Of a stretch of 64,000 nt of DNA, positions 1-11,890 are shown in pieces. The notes beneath the pieces were generated by a model, which searched no databases, was not told where the DNA came from, and saw nothing but the letters and a program-made list of their open reading frames with translations. The translations under genes and the position numbers were made by a program. Origin of the DNA: Camarhynchus parvulus (Eukaryota; Chordata; Aves; Passeriformes; Thraupidae); the NCBI RefSeq assembly GCF_901933205.1, contig NC_044571.1, positions 71,177,689 to 71,241,688 on the forward strand, given 5' to 3'. Within the stretch, counting starts at the first letter, position 1; every line of letters begins with the position of its first letter.

Positions 1-3000
1 ATTTGATATCAATTATTCACCTGATGCTAACTTTAAGAACAACGAAGCAGGCACAGGCTTTTGCATTGTTTGTACATGATGTTCCCTCTGCAAAGTCAAG
101 CACTGCCAGAGCTTGGGTGAAACTTTCAGAACAAGTAGTATGATCAATATGAGAACTAAGGATGCCTGGTTCCCCACAGATTTCTTTTGAGGTTGTTTCA
201 CTTTGATGTCTAAGCAGGCAAGATCTATGAATGAAGCTTTTCACTTCTTGACAGTGTTAATAATGGCTCACGCTATGTGGATCCTCTGATGTCTAATCAA
301 GGTTAAACCTCCAAATTCATCAGTGCAGGGCCTTAATAGGCTGCCTCAGGTGCCTTTTTTTTTGCTTGGCACTAGTATGAAGCAGATTGCATTAGAAACC
401 AGAAAACTTCCACTTGTTTGGGTGCCACTGGCCAGTGGCTTTGGGGGAGATAAGCTATTTGGGAGGACAGGCAGACAAACAGAGCTAGAATAGGATTTTG
501 CAAATTTTCCCTAAAGAACAAGGGAAGAACCACAGTGCTTATGAAGTGGTACTGGAGCTGAGGCCCTCCCTTCTGAGCCTGAGTTAAATTTAAGGCTTCC
601 TGCTGTTACAGTCAAGCAAAACATCCCAGCATGTCTCATGATAGACAAGTTGAAGCCCTGATCTCTGATGGCTTTCTCTGCTCATGTAAGAGGAGCTGCT
701 ACGGATTTCTCATTCCAAGCAGAGGGGTCTCTGCCCATGATTAACCTGTGTGCTTTCCTGCACAGAGACACTGCTATCCAGTAATGACTTGAGCTATTTT
801 GTACCAGATGGCTGAACCCTTCCCAGCAGGATGTAGGTAAGACCAGAAAGATCTGAAAACACAATTACAGAAATGTTCCCAATGTCAACATGTGTTTTCA
901 AAGGTAGTGGCATCCTTGTGGAGTCACACAGTGAACAAACACAGAAGCAGTGCTGATACAGCTTATGAAAACTCAGGTTATTGCTAGCAGGTGATGAGAC
1001 TATCCTCATCAGACACGAGCAGGAGCTAAGAAACTGCTCCCATTTATGACAACCCTTATCAATATACTGAAGAGATCAAGCTCTTCCATTCTTCTGATTT
1101 TTGCCGAGAAACTTTTGAACTGCTCACTTCAAATCATGGTGTCTGTTCAACTCCAGACAGGTGAAGTCTTTGTAAAAATACATCAACATTTCAATGACAA
1201 AAGTAAACATTTTTTTGTGCTGCAAAATTTAAATGGAGAGGTTAAAAGAAGCTGTTTCTATTTTTTTTTAATTATCTGGCCAATTTGTCACTTCTCTCTT
1301 ACTCCCCGAGCTTGACCAACCTTCAAAGGGAGCAAAAGGTGCTACTGGAGTGCTTTAAATTCTGTGGCTTGCAGAATCAGACTGTGAGATTTTGGTGTGA
1401 TCCAAAGGAAGCCAAAGACAACAGGAGTCTTCCCACTGGCTTCAGGGAACACTAGATCAAGGTTGAAATTCTTACAGCCAAGGATGATGGTGCTATATTC
1501 AGATCTGATACTTCAGGTTGCAAAAGATCACAACTTCTTTTTTTGATCGACTGAAATTAGGCTTTCTGCATGTGTAGAATCCAGTCTTGGTGGGGCTACA
1601 TTTTCAGCTGTTTGGGTGGAAACAGATGCTATGCTTCAGAAGCTGCAACAGATGCTAATTGAAGATATTGCCACTGGTTTTTGTGCTCCTGAGAGGGCAA
1701 AGGCAATAGGGACATCAGTTTGTACCAGTGATCCCAGGAGTCAGACAAACAAAAGACGGTCTCTGAGTTCTTCCTGTTAATTGGAAAATTAGATACCATA
1801 TGCATTCAAATCTCTAGTAACACCAAGTGATTCTTCACTATTTATCAAATGAGACAATTTAAAACAAATGAACTAGCTAAATGGAAAAGGAGAGAAAAGT
1901 GTCTGCAAGTTAGTTTTCTTCTGTTTTTCAAAAAACCTTTCCCTGACTTGTTAGCAAAGAGAAAAGGACAGTACACAGACTCGTGATTCTGCTGTAGTCA
2001 GCAACATCTAAAAGAAGAAAGCAGTTTGGCTAAAAATTTGAGCTTGTTATATTTATACAGCAGCGTGTGGGGCAGTGTATTTTATTTGACTTTCCATTGC
2101 AGCTGTTGCAATTTGAAGCCTATAGGTAGGTATAAAAATAATATTTGACTTTATTTGCAGGTTGCACATGCACTGAGTAAAATCCACCAGAGCTCTGTTT
2201 CCCCTATTTTAAAGTATAATAACTCACCTGCACATTTTGAACAAAGAAAGGCTTTGTCAGGCACCTGCCAGTTGTCATGGAATCACACACTATCTTTTTA
2301 AATAGCATATTGCTCCTGGGCACAAGCATCAATGATCATAAATTACATACAGGTTGGAAGAAGTGGTACTGTCATTGGTGAGATAAGTATGATCCGCACT
2401 TTTAGGAGTATATGCTCATCCTGCTCAGACTGAAGCTTTTGAGTCTTTTTTAAAATTGTTCCTTATAAAGAAAGGAAAGAGGTAATTAAAGTACATTTTT
2501 TCCTTTTTTTCCTCACAGAAAAAATAAAAGCAGAAAGCATTTTTATGAGTGTGTTGACATCATAAACACATTTCTATATCACATACATTTGTAAATCTTG
2601 GGTTTTTAAGGTTGCACAGAATCCCAGTAAACATAAAACATCTTTTAAGTCTCCCACATGAAAAATCTTTCAAAATGAGCCCATGGGGAAGTGGTAGCCA
2701 AATGTTCACGTCCTAAAAATTTGCAACATCACGTAAAAGGACCTGCCTTAAGAGAATTTAAGAATACTCAGCTGAGTATCTCAGTGCTTTATAGAATGAA
2801 TGAAATGCCATATGTTCATAAGGAAAAAGAGGTTATTTCAAAATCTGTTGTCATACTAATAACCTACCTGAAGATAAGAGTAATGCACGTGGATTTAAAG
2901 AATACTGTCATCCATACTGTTGTCTCTCCCTTTTCTACCTGAGCAGCAAACAGTGTGTGAAAGCAAACTGAGAGGTATATTTTTGGTGTATTAATCATGA

Positions 3001-4584
3001 GAAGTGAATATATATTGAAAAATTGAATAGTTTTTTTGGTGTGGTATATATATAATGAGTACTAGATATAATATTTAAATATATATTTTTAATTCTAAAA
3101 CAATGTAACCAATGTCAAAGATTAAGTCAGTGGAGGCACCTCTCAAAACTAAAATCCTCTTAACTAATTAGATATTTTATTTCTTAATACTTCCTTGTAG
3201 AGATGGTTAGAAAAGTTCCATAGAAATATTTTATAATGCAAGGCAATAATCCCTAATACTTGTTGGTAGCACAAGAATTTGTTAGCTACATCTACAGCCA
3301 TTTGCCATATTTAGCAAACCTTTAAAATAAGCAGTAGAGGAGATAAGGTGTTCCACCTGGAAGACTCAGAAATTCATTACGCAGTTTTTCACAACAACCT
3401 CTAAAGTCAAATACTTGTATCCTTCAGGTTTTGATAGCAAGCAGAAGCAGTGTATGCATGATTATAGAAGTTGAACAGAATATTATTCAGTTCATTGGAC
3501 TTATTTGAACTTCAAAGATATGTTACTGGGAATGTATTGAAATAACTAAGACCTGATTCTGATGTAAATGATGCCATTTATTCAAGTAGTGTAAATGGTA
3601 CTCGTCATTCACCAGAAAGTAGCTTAGAGCAGAAATACACCTAACTGAGATTCCATATTTTAGTCTCCTTTCTTTGTCAAATTTATTTTTAAAATATAGA
3701 AGATAGAAACCAAAAGCTTCTATTGGGTACTTTAATTTGACCAAAGGGCAAAACAGTTGCTTCTTTCTGCCTATTTCTTTTGCAGGTGAAATGAATAGAT
3801 ACCTTTGGCCAGCTAAAGCACAATTATTTGGCTCACGGTACTGACCCACAGTGTCTTTGTGAGCTGAAAAACCAAAGGAATCTGTGTCACTCAGGCGTCT
3901 TAACAAAATGGTATTACTCAGAAATAGCTGAAATCTTGATTCCTTACAGGGCTGCTAAATTTTTTTACTGCTTTTCAGATCTTTATGTTAAGTGCAGTTG
4001 CCTTGGCCTAAAGCAAGAGCGAAACATTTCCACTCTGTTCATGGATGGCTGGGCATCCCACAAAAAAATTGTAGGAGAATGGGGAACAAATGAAAGGGAA
4101 TCCTGCTAGACATAAAGCATGTTCAGCTTTATTACCTGAGAGACATTTCTGTTAAAGGAAACATAAAAGAAGTGTAGAAAGGTTTCTTATTGCAACAGCA
4201 CAAGGAAATTCACATCAACTGAGTTTGCTTAAATGAATCTGACATAGGTGATCACAGCCACCAGCACTGAGGTGCAAGAACTATAGCCTGAGACTAAAAC
4301 CAAGGGTCATCTGTCATCTTCAAAAAAGATGAAGCTGTTTCAGAATCTTCTTTATGCAAGCCCCGTGCTAGCCCGCAGTGACATAAGCATACTTGCCAAG
4401 CCCTGAAATCATAGGAACAGTCCACCAGGAGCTAGGAGAGCAGAATGTACCAAAAAAAAGGCTCACAGAACCAAAGCAAAGAGAAATGAGCCTTCCTACA
4501 TGGCAGGTAGTGACATTTGTCTGTGAGCACAGAGCACTACCCTGCAATTCTTACAGCTGTGCCTTGGGCGATGATTACTGGAAT
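1..4584. other. AT-rich unique sequence, no gene recognised
   Basis: No coding exon, RNA gene or repeat family could be recognised here. The longest open frames (for example 127 codons on the minus strand at 3523-3906) show no domain and no protein-like composition. A TA-rich stretch lies at about 2990-3095. The part from about 4320 to 4584, just before the CR1 copy, is slightly richer in GC but gave no family match by eye. Old diverged repeats could be hidden here. Confidence 0.6.
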
Positions 4585-5290
4585 GGAATTTAGCAAGTCC
4601 AAGTGTTGGATTCTGCTCCTAGGGCAGAGTAGCACCAGGCACAAGCATACACTTCAAGAGGAATGGCTGGAGAGCAGCCCTGCACAGAGGAATCTGGGAG
4701 TGCTGGCGGGGAGTCAGTGTGAGCCAGAAGCAAGCCCTGGCAGCTTAGAGACCAAATCCTATCCTGAGGTGCATCACCACCTGGGCAAAAGAGGGGATTG
4801 TTCTGCTGTATTCAGTATTGCTATGGTGTCACCTCAAGAAACTGTGTGCATTTCTGGGCCCTGCAGTTGAAGAAGGCCTTTGAACGCATCCAGAGGGGGG
4901 CAACAAGGCTGGAAGGACTGTCCTTATCCTTTGACTTTCAGCTTGTCTTATTTGGAGAAAGGAGGCCTGGGGCAACTTTGTTGTTCAGCTTCCTGAGGAG
5001 GGGAAGTGGAGAGGGAAGTGCTGAGCTCTCCTCCTGGGACTCCGTGGCAGAACGTGTGGGAGTGGTTTAAACCTGCACCAGAGTAGGTACAACCTGGACA
5101 TTAGGGAGTACTTATTTACTGAGAGGATGGCCAAACGCTGAGAGAGTCGTAGAAAGGTGGTGGATGCTCCAAGACTCAATGTTTGAAAAGAATTTAGACA
5201 ATGCACTTACAACATGCTTTAACTTTTGGTCGGCCTTGAAGTGGTCTAGAAAATCCCTGTAGCTGTAGGTCCCTTCCAAGTGAAATTATT
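4585..5290 (+). mobile_element. CR1 LINE fragment, 5'-truncated (RT C-terminus plus 3' UTR)
   Basis: This is the 3' end of a chicken-repeat-1 non-LTR retrotransposon in plus orientation. In one frame the first part reads as the region C-terminal to the reverse transcriptase: residues such as SKSKCWILLLGQ, then a stretch with EEWLESSP and RNLGVL, match the conserved CR1 pattern. Stops and frameshifts follow. The 3' part carries the usual CR1 landmarks in order: the GCATCCAGAGG block, the CTTCCTGAGGAGGGGAAGTG block, the CATGCTTTAACTTTTGG block and the TGTAGGTCCCTTCCAA block just before the tail. The element is dead. The 5' boundary is approximate, set where the similarity begins. Confidence 0.88.
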
Positions 5291-5362
5291 CTATTCTATT
5301 CTATTCTATTCTATTCTATTCTATTCTATTCTATTCTATTCTATTCTATTCTATTCTATTCT
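5286..5362. repeat. (CTATT)n microsatellite at CR1 3' tail
   Basis: There are fourteen uninterrupted CTATT units at 5291-5360, preceded by an imperfect unit. The array starts right after the CR1 3' landmark GGTCCCTTCCAAGTGAAATT, so it is the expanded 3' tail of that element rather than an independent locus. On the opposite strand the unit is AATAG; in rotation it is ATTCT. Confidence 0.97.
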
Positions 5363-6695
5363 CTTTAAAATTACTTTTTGAGATTGCTTTATTTTTCTAC
5401 CTTATTGTTCATGCCTAAAATACTATTTGTAAATCCAGTTGACTCCTGTTTGAGAAAGCGGAACATTATTTTAGCTAGTTTTATTTGCACAATGTTCCAC
5501 AGAGAGGCTACACCCACTGTGTTATTGGCAATCCCCTTCAATCTGACCCTGACTTTGCTGATGTCAGTCACATCCTGGGAGAAAACTTGCATGTATGTAT
5601 GTTTTACTTTGCCACTACTGCTCTTGCAAGAATAGCCTAATCAAGTGAGTAACTATGTTTAGGAAAACCAAAATGAGACAAGTGGTGCTTCTAAAAGCTA
5701 CTCAAAATTGGTTGCAATTTGAGTAGTATGGGTGAGATTTCATCATCAAAAGCAGTCATCAAAAATAGGAATTCCTGGGTTGAGAAGGAACATAGTCTCT
5801 CTCTGAGACACGTTTCTTTGCTCTTACTTTAGAAATAGATGTCCCTGGCAGTCAGTGCTCTGGTCATCAGCATTCATAATTAGCCTAATCTTGGGCAATG
5901 GGTAAAATATCGTCCCCTCCTTGCAAGTATTTATTTTCCCTTCTGTTGTCTTCAGAACTGGGGGCATGAAACCACTCTGTCCCTGGGCAGCAGTGTGAGC
6001 TTTCTCAGTACTGCTGCCTCTATCATTCAGTCTTCTTGTGCTTATGACAGCGTTGTCAGGATCTTGGTGGGAAACAGTAGGACAGTCTTCCCCAAGGTCA
6101 CACCTAGGACAACCATGCTGTACTTTCACCTTGTTTTAGCAAAGTTTTAGTCACCAAGGCTCTGAAAGGCAAAAGTTATTAAAATTGTCTTAGTTTTCAT
6201 GCTATGCATTCCATTAACTGACTTAGGGATCATTTGTTTCACACTATCTGACAATTATAATACTGATTATCAGTTTAATTGTATAATAGTGCAGACAGGG
6301 GACACTGAGGGATGATTTTGTTAGGTGTGCTGAAGCTTGTCAGAAAAAGACTTCCTGTATCAGTCTTGTTAGCTCAAATGTTCAAAACCTTGAGTCTGTC
6401 CTTCCATCTCAGCCTAAAGCTATGACATGGAAAAAAAAACAAATTCAGGCAATATTTTTATATTTTATGGTTCTGAATTTTGACTTTTAGTCTAAGAGAG
6501 TTTAAATTTTCCTTCAGCGTGCCTTCTGAGGAGCAAATGCAATTCCTGACAGACCATGCAGTAGTGAATGAAGAGTTTAATGGAATTCTAATTACGTTGA
6601 AGTTCTATATTGGTAATTTTGTTTCCAAGTCCTTTAAAGTGCAGTAGGATTCCCTTTCCTGCTGGATCCTGGGTTGCACTGGGATCCTGTGCTGT
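5363..6695. other. Unique sequence, no gene recognised
   Basis: I see no identifiable exon or repeat. A 101-codon minus-strand frame at 5824-6129 has a mixed polar composition but no recognisable motif, no flanking splice-site context that I can defend and no neighbour to pair with, so I did not call it. Confidence 0.55.
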
Positions 6696-7140
6696 TCACA
6701 GATTGGTAAAAATTGCAAAGGACCTTTGAAGGTCACCTTGTCCTGTCACCTTGAAGATGCTAAACAGGACTGCACACAGTAATGAGTCTTGGCGTGCACT
6801 GCTAGTTACTGACCTCCAGCCAAACTTTGTGCCACAAGTCACCAACCTCTTTATCATCCTCTCCATGAGGATCTTACAGCAGGCAGTGTTCATTATCTGG
6901 TCTACAGTCTTTACTGGCCTGTTTTCAGTAAACTCTCAAGTCCTGATAGTCAATGTCCACTGCTCTCCCCTCATTCACCAAGCCAGCCAACTCATGAGAG
7001 AAGGTTATCAGGTTGTTTGGGTTCCCTTCTGTTCATGCCAGTCTGTTGCTGGCTGTTACTGGATTGCACAGGTCCCTTTGTCCTCTGACTATCCAGTTTA
7101 AATCCCTGAGAAGTGACACCTGAGGAAATGCAGCCAGTGA
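6696..7140 (-). mobile_element. CR1 LINE fragment, internally deleted
   Basis: This is a minus-strand CR1 remnant. At about 6710-6745 the sequence AAAGGACCTTTGAAGGTCACC resembles the 3'-terminal part of CR1. It then jumps to reverse-transcriptase sequence beginning near GATGCTAAACAGGACTG, so the region between the RT and the 3' UTR is missing. The RT part includes the blocks around GTTACTGACCTCCAGCCAA, CAATGTCCACTGCTCTCCCC and GAAGGTTATCAGGTTG. A short minus-strand peptide containing GTKFGWRSVTS corresponds to the RT segment just before the conserved VPQGS motif. The element is not functional, and the right boundary is soft. Confidence 0.75.
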
Positions 7141-10100
7141 TACCTTCTGTTACATCTGAACTTCTACTCAATGTGGAGTTTGGATATGGACTGATGAACA
7201 TGGACCTGGAAAATCAGAAATCTGATTAACATAGCTCCTTTGTATGCATTATCAGGTGCTAATACAAAAAGGCCACAATGTTCAGGAAATGAACCTTGTT
7301 CTATATCCAATAACCGAAGAGGCACAATACTGAATTGCAATAAAAAATTTCAATTGATGCATTTGTGAGAACTTCTTTTCTTCACACAAGATTTTTGGGT
7401 GTCTGTATTTTCTACATGCTTACATTGGAAAATAAAACTCATATGAAACAGGTGGGGGGAGAAAGAAATAGCTTATCTTTCCCATGTAGTCTTCTGTGTT
7501 TTCAATATCTCATCCTGTAGTCCTAATGACCAGAGAAGAGGAGAGAGATGAGGCGATAAGAAAGCTTCTCATTTACACACCTGGTTTTGGGAATCAGGAA
7601 AAACACATTTACTATGTTATGAGAGCAGGTGTCCATGTGGTGTGATTAATATATGGCTAGCAGTACAAGTAGAACAAGGGGGGATTTTGTTCTCAAAAAA
7701 ACTCCCAAAGACATAAACAAAAATATTTTCAATGAGGAAATAAAATGATGGATGATTTTGTGTATCCTAAGGAAAGCTTGAGGATCAGCATATTATCACA
7801 CGACAAAGCAAATCTTTCTTGACAAAATCAGGACAGAAAATTATGTTTCCAGTGCAAAGTCCCACAGTCCTCAGGAAGATAAACTTCTTGTTCTCTTACA
7901 GTCTACAGCAGCATTCCCACCTGAGAAGTGCATTTACTGATGAAGAACAACCATGAAAAATGCTACTGAGGGCAGCATCATGACACCCAGATTCTAACAC
8001 TTAGTTTTTGAGACAAGGTTCACAAAAAGGAAAGGATGCAACAAATAAAACAATACCTCTAATTTTCAATAAATGTTTAAAAGATGGAATATGTGAAATG
8101 TAGCTGTTTGTTGTGGGGAGGACATTAATTCAAGAAATCATATATGATACTAGAGACAGCCAAAACCGTCTTTGGGGAAGCCCAGTGGTCTTCTCACTGC
8201 TCTGGCTCTGGCTTGGTTGAAAGTGAGTCACAGTTTTGCTGCACTAACCAGCAACATTCCTTGGAGATGCAGTTTTCACAAACGAAGAGCATTTGATTGT
8301 GGTTTTGGGTTTTTTGCTTCCAAAAAAGTATAACATTCTGGGGAGTTTTCCAGGTCAAGCTGAGGAGGCAGATGGTCAGTGTTGGCACGGTGGCCAGTCA
8401 GAGCCTTGCAGAAATGTACCTTCAAAGCACTCATTTTAATGGAGGCTCCACCTGTGGTCAAATCTATTGAGAGCCATTTTTATTTACCAAATGTTGAATG
8501 ATTGTCACTGTCCTGAAAAATGATTGCGCTTCTGTAATACTTTCATCAAAGAAGGCAAATAAGCTCTTCAGAATCATAGTTTTAATGACAGTTGTGCAAT
8601 TCATACATTTTAAATAAAGTCCCTAATTGGCTGGCTGTGAAGTAGAAAGAGAGTCGGTGCAGTGAATGGTTTAAATGCAGCAATTACACTAGTTCTTATT
8701 CTTTGCCAATCTAAAATTAATGAAAAACCTTTCTTGCTGTGACCTTGACAAATGGTGGTGTAATCTTTTTTGATTCTCAGAGGGTGCTGAATTCTACCCT
8801 CTGAGAAAGTGATGTAAAGGAATTGCAGCTGAACATTTATAATTAGTAAACTGAAACCCTGTGACAGGGAAGAAAGCTAAAAGGCACTGATCGGATTTAA
8901 CATATATTAGACACCATCCCCAAGGAATAGAATTGGAAGTTAGCTCTGAGTATTTTAATTTTTGCATACCTGATTATCTTTGGGCATCACTGAATCCTGC
9001 ATTATTGAATTGTCTGCAAAATTGATGTGAATCCGCTAGAATTCACCCAAGGTGAAGTGTGATCCTGTAAAATATTGGGTATGTTCAACTCCTACTACTC
9101 TGAGGAAATGCTTAACTCCTCAGGGAATGGGACAGAGAGTGCAGCTTCCCAGCAAAAGGTCTGACACTTGCACTGGAGATATTTCACCTATCGCTGGCAT
9201 TCCTTAGGGGTTTTGACATGGATGTACAGCACATTAAACCAGCTTTAAACCCTTATACACTGCCAAGGTGGTATGAGGGAATCTGGAGCCTCCATATTCA
9301 AATCTAGTTTGGGTAAGTATCATTTCCATGTAGGTATAAAATAGTGCTGGATCACTAAAAGTGATTTGTTGATTTGACACCATGAATACTCCCAGGAGAC
9401 TCAAAAATCCCTAGAACATTCTTTTCTTTTCCTGGTAGGTCACAACTGTGAGGCATAATGATTCAAGCTATGCTGTATTTTATCAGCTCTATTTTTATTC
9501 CTTTTAAGAGGAAAAGAATCTTTGGGTGATAGATAAACAAGAGAAACCAGTACAAACATGTACTTTCCCCTTCATAGATTTTTGTATTGCTAAATCGTAT
9601 TTTCAACCACCGGACTGTCTAAATTGTCTAGGGTGTCTTACAAGTGATGGTACAATTTCTATTATTATTTCCTAATTTCTTGGATAATTCAGAAAATTTT
9701 CAATCCCTTTTGAGGAGCTGAACACCTTGTGTTTTATTTAGCAATTCATATCCTGACAATGTTCCTTATTATGAGTCCCACCTCCTTGACTCCTTTCTGA
9801 TAAACAAACCAAGTGCAAATACAGGTCAGGAGAACTCATACCCAAATTCCCTGTCCTTTGCATGGAGCATATGAAAATTTTCAGTGTAATTAAAGAGACT
9901 CTGAAAGGTTAGTGGAGCAGGTCTTTCTAACATTAATTTTTATTATATGTTAACTATTTTGCAAGTTCCTTTGATTTTAAATTAAAATATGCACTTTTTT
10001 TTTTCTAATAGCAACTGACCATGTTGGTCCTTAGTTCTGTCACTAAAAATCGGTCCTCTGACAGCAAATGATTATGTTTGTGTGAGAAATAATAGATATT

Positions 10101-11376
10101 GAAAAGAAATAAAATTTAAGTGCTTTTGGGGATGCTATCAGTGAAAAGTCAGGTGACTTTTCTTATGTTATTCTTCATTTTCCTCAGTTTTCAGTTGAAG
10201 AATTGATTTGATTTGTATAATTCAGGGTAGAAGTGATTTCAGGCAGAGCTTTTAATTATCTTAGCAATTCTTCACTGCAAGTTAAAGCGGCAGAAATGGC
10301 TCGTGCTCTAATTTTATTTCTTTCCATCTTTTTTTGCCTCTTATAACCCCTTCCATACTCCAGCTGGCTTTCCTTGGCTTTGTTAATGTCTGATTTTTGA
10401 TTGATGTAACTTTAACACTGGTTTATGGAATATTTGTAAGTACTTCATTTTAAAATTAGCTGTACATGGAAAATAATATGAAACATCATCGCACCTTAGA
10501 AGTGGAAACATGATAAAAATAATCACTCTGCTGTATGATTTTTTTTTTTACCTGTGTGGAATGAATTTTCCTACTGAGTGTTTTCAGCACTAATTGAGAA
10601 ATGTTAAAAAATATCAGTACAATGAGTAAAATGAGTAGAGACTAAATTATTGAATTATCGTAACTGCAATCCTAGATTTTGTTAAAACCGATGGAACAAC
10701 CTTCTGCATGAAGACATCTTTCAGATTACATTTTTTACATAGGTATTCTCCTTCTAAAGTTACACACAAATCCAATTGTGTCAGTGTTATAACAACAAAT
10801 TTTTATCAAGGGGACAATTGGCCACATATTCACAGAATAGAAATCCCCAGTGGACAGAAACCTCTTTGAGCTGAAATCAGAAGTGCCCAAGAGGCACTGA
10901 TGTTGTAGCTGGCGCTGGTACCTCTGCCAGCACCTCAAGCCAGCTTTGCATCCTAGCTAGGATTCTTTAACTTTCCTGTAGTTTTGATGGGAATAGAACA
11001 GCTCTATCACATGGTACCAGCTGCTCATTCACACTTGCGTTTTTCAATAATTGTACTGTCAGTAATAAATTCCACCAGTATTTCCACTCAGATCTAGTCC
11101 AACATCCAATATTGTCAATGAAAATCACCCCAGGCTACTTATGAGGGCACTACCAGACCTTGAAAAAATCTCAATGTTTGCGAATTCTTCATTGTTTATT
11201 GATAATTCCTATGAATGTGGACATTCCAGAGGCAAAAAAGAAAAGAAGTCCTAAATTCCTAAATTGAAATAGAGACCTTATTTCAAATCAGTACAAATTT
11301 GTACAAAAACTTCTTTAAAAATTCAGCATTTATCACACATAAAATAGTACTGGAATCGGGTTTTTGTTCTCAATTA
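7141..11376. other. AT-rich unique sequence, no gene recognised
   Basis: Nothing nameable was seen on either strand over about 4.2 kb. No open frame exceeds about 70 codons. Homopolymeric T runs occur near 9990-10005 and 10540-10550. The sequence is typical AT-rich intergenic DNA; it may contain conserved noncoding elements that cannot be detected without comparison. Confidence 0.6.
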
Positions 11377-11675
11377 CAGCTTCCTGAGGAGGGGGTAAGG
11401 AGAGAGAAGTTCTGAGCTCTTCTCCCTGGTGTCCAGTGACAGGATGTGTGGGAATAGCTCAGAGCTGCGCCAGGATAGGTTCAGATTGAACACTAGCAAG
11501 CATTTCTTTACCAAGGAAGGGGATCAAAGACTGTAACAGGCTTCCTAAAGAGGTGATGGATGTCCCAACCCTGACAATGTTTAAGAAGCATTTGGAAAAT
11601 GCACTTAGCAATATGCTTTAATTTTTCTTCAACCCTAGAGTGGTCAGACAGTTGAACTGGATGATTGCTGTAGAT
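11377..11675 (+). mobile_element. CR1 LINE 3' UTR fragment
   Basis: This is a short 5'-truncated CR1 in plus orientation, starting at AGCTTCCTGAGGAGGGGGTA, the same internal block present in the 4.6-5.3 kb copy. The two copies align through the AGTTCTGAGCTCTTCTCC, GCATTTCTTTACC, GGCTTCCTAAAGAGGTGATG and ATATGCTTTAATTTTTC blocks. The last 3' block (GGTCCCTTCCAA) is missing: the sequence passes from GATTGCTGTAGAT straight into CTATT repeats, so the tail array has replaced or deleted it. Confidence 0.88.
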
Positions 11676-11755
11676 CTATTCTATTCTATTCTATTCTATT
11701 CTATTCTATTCTATTCTATTCTATTCTATTCTATTCTATTCTATTCTATTCTATT
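11676..11755. repeat. (CTATT)16 microsatellite at CR1 3' tail
   Basis: Sixteen perfect CTATT units in 80 bp with no interruption, joined directly to the 3' end of a CR1 copy. It is the same motif in the same position relative to CR1 as the array at 5.3 kb. Confidence 0.98.
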
Positions 11756-11853
11756 CATTTCCATTCCAATTACTATGGTGAAAACCTAGACAAGTTCTGC
11801 TGAAGGGAATTGTTTTTCTTTGTCTGCATTATGTATTACAGGTGTATTACATG

Positions 11854-11890
11854 TTGGAGCCAACTCCTGTATACCAGGAGTTGGAGCCAA
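11854..11890. repeat. Imperfect inverted repeat (hairpin), 16-bp arms, 5-nt loop
   Basis: The left arm is TTGGAGCCAACTCCTG (11854-11869), the loop is TATAC, and the right arm is CAGGAGTTGGAGCCAA (11875-11890). Ten bases next to the loop pair perfectly, two are mismatched, and the outer four pair, giving 14 of 16. Both arms also contain TTGGAGCC in the same orientation. The origin may be template switching; no function is implied. Confidence 0.85.
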
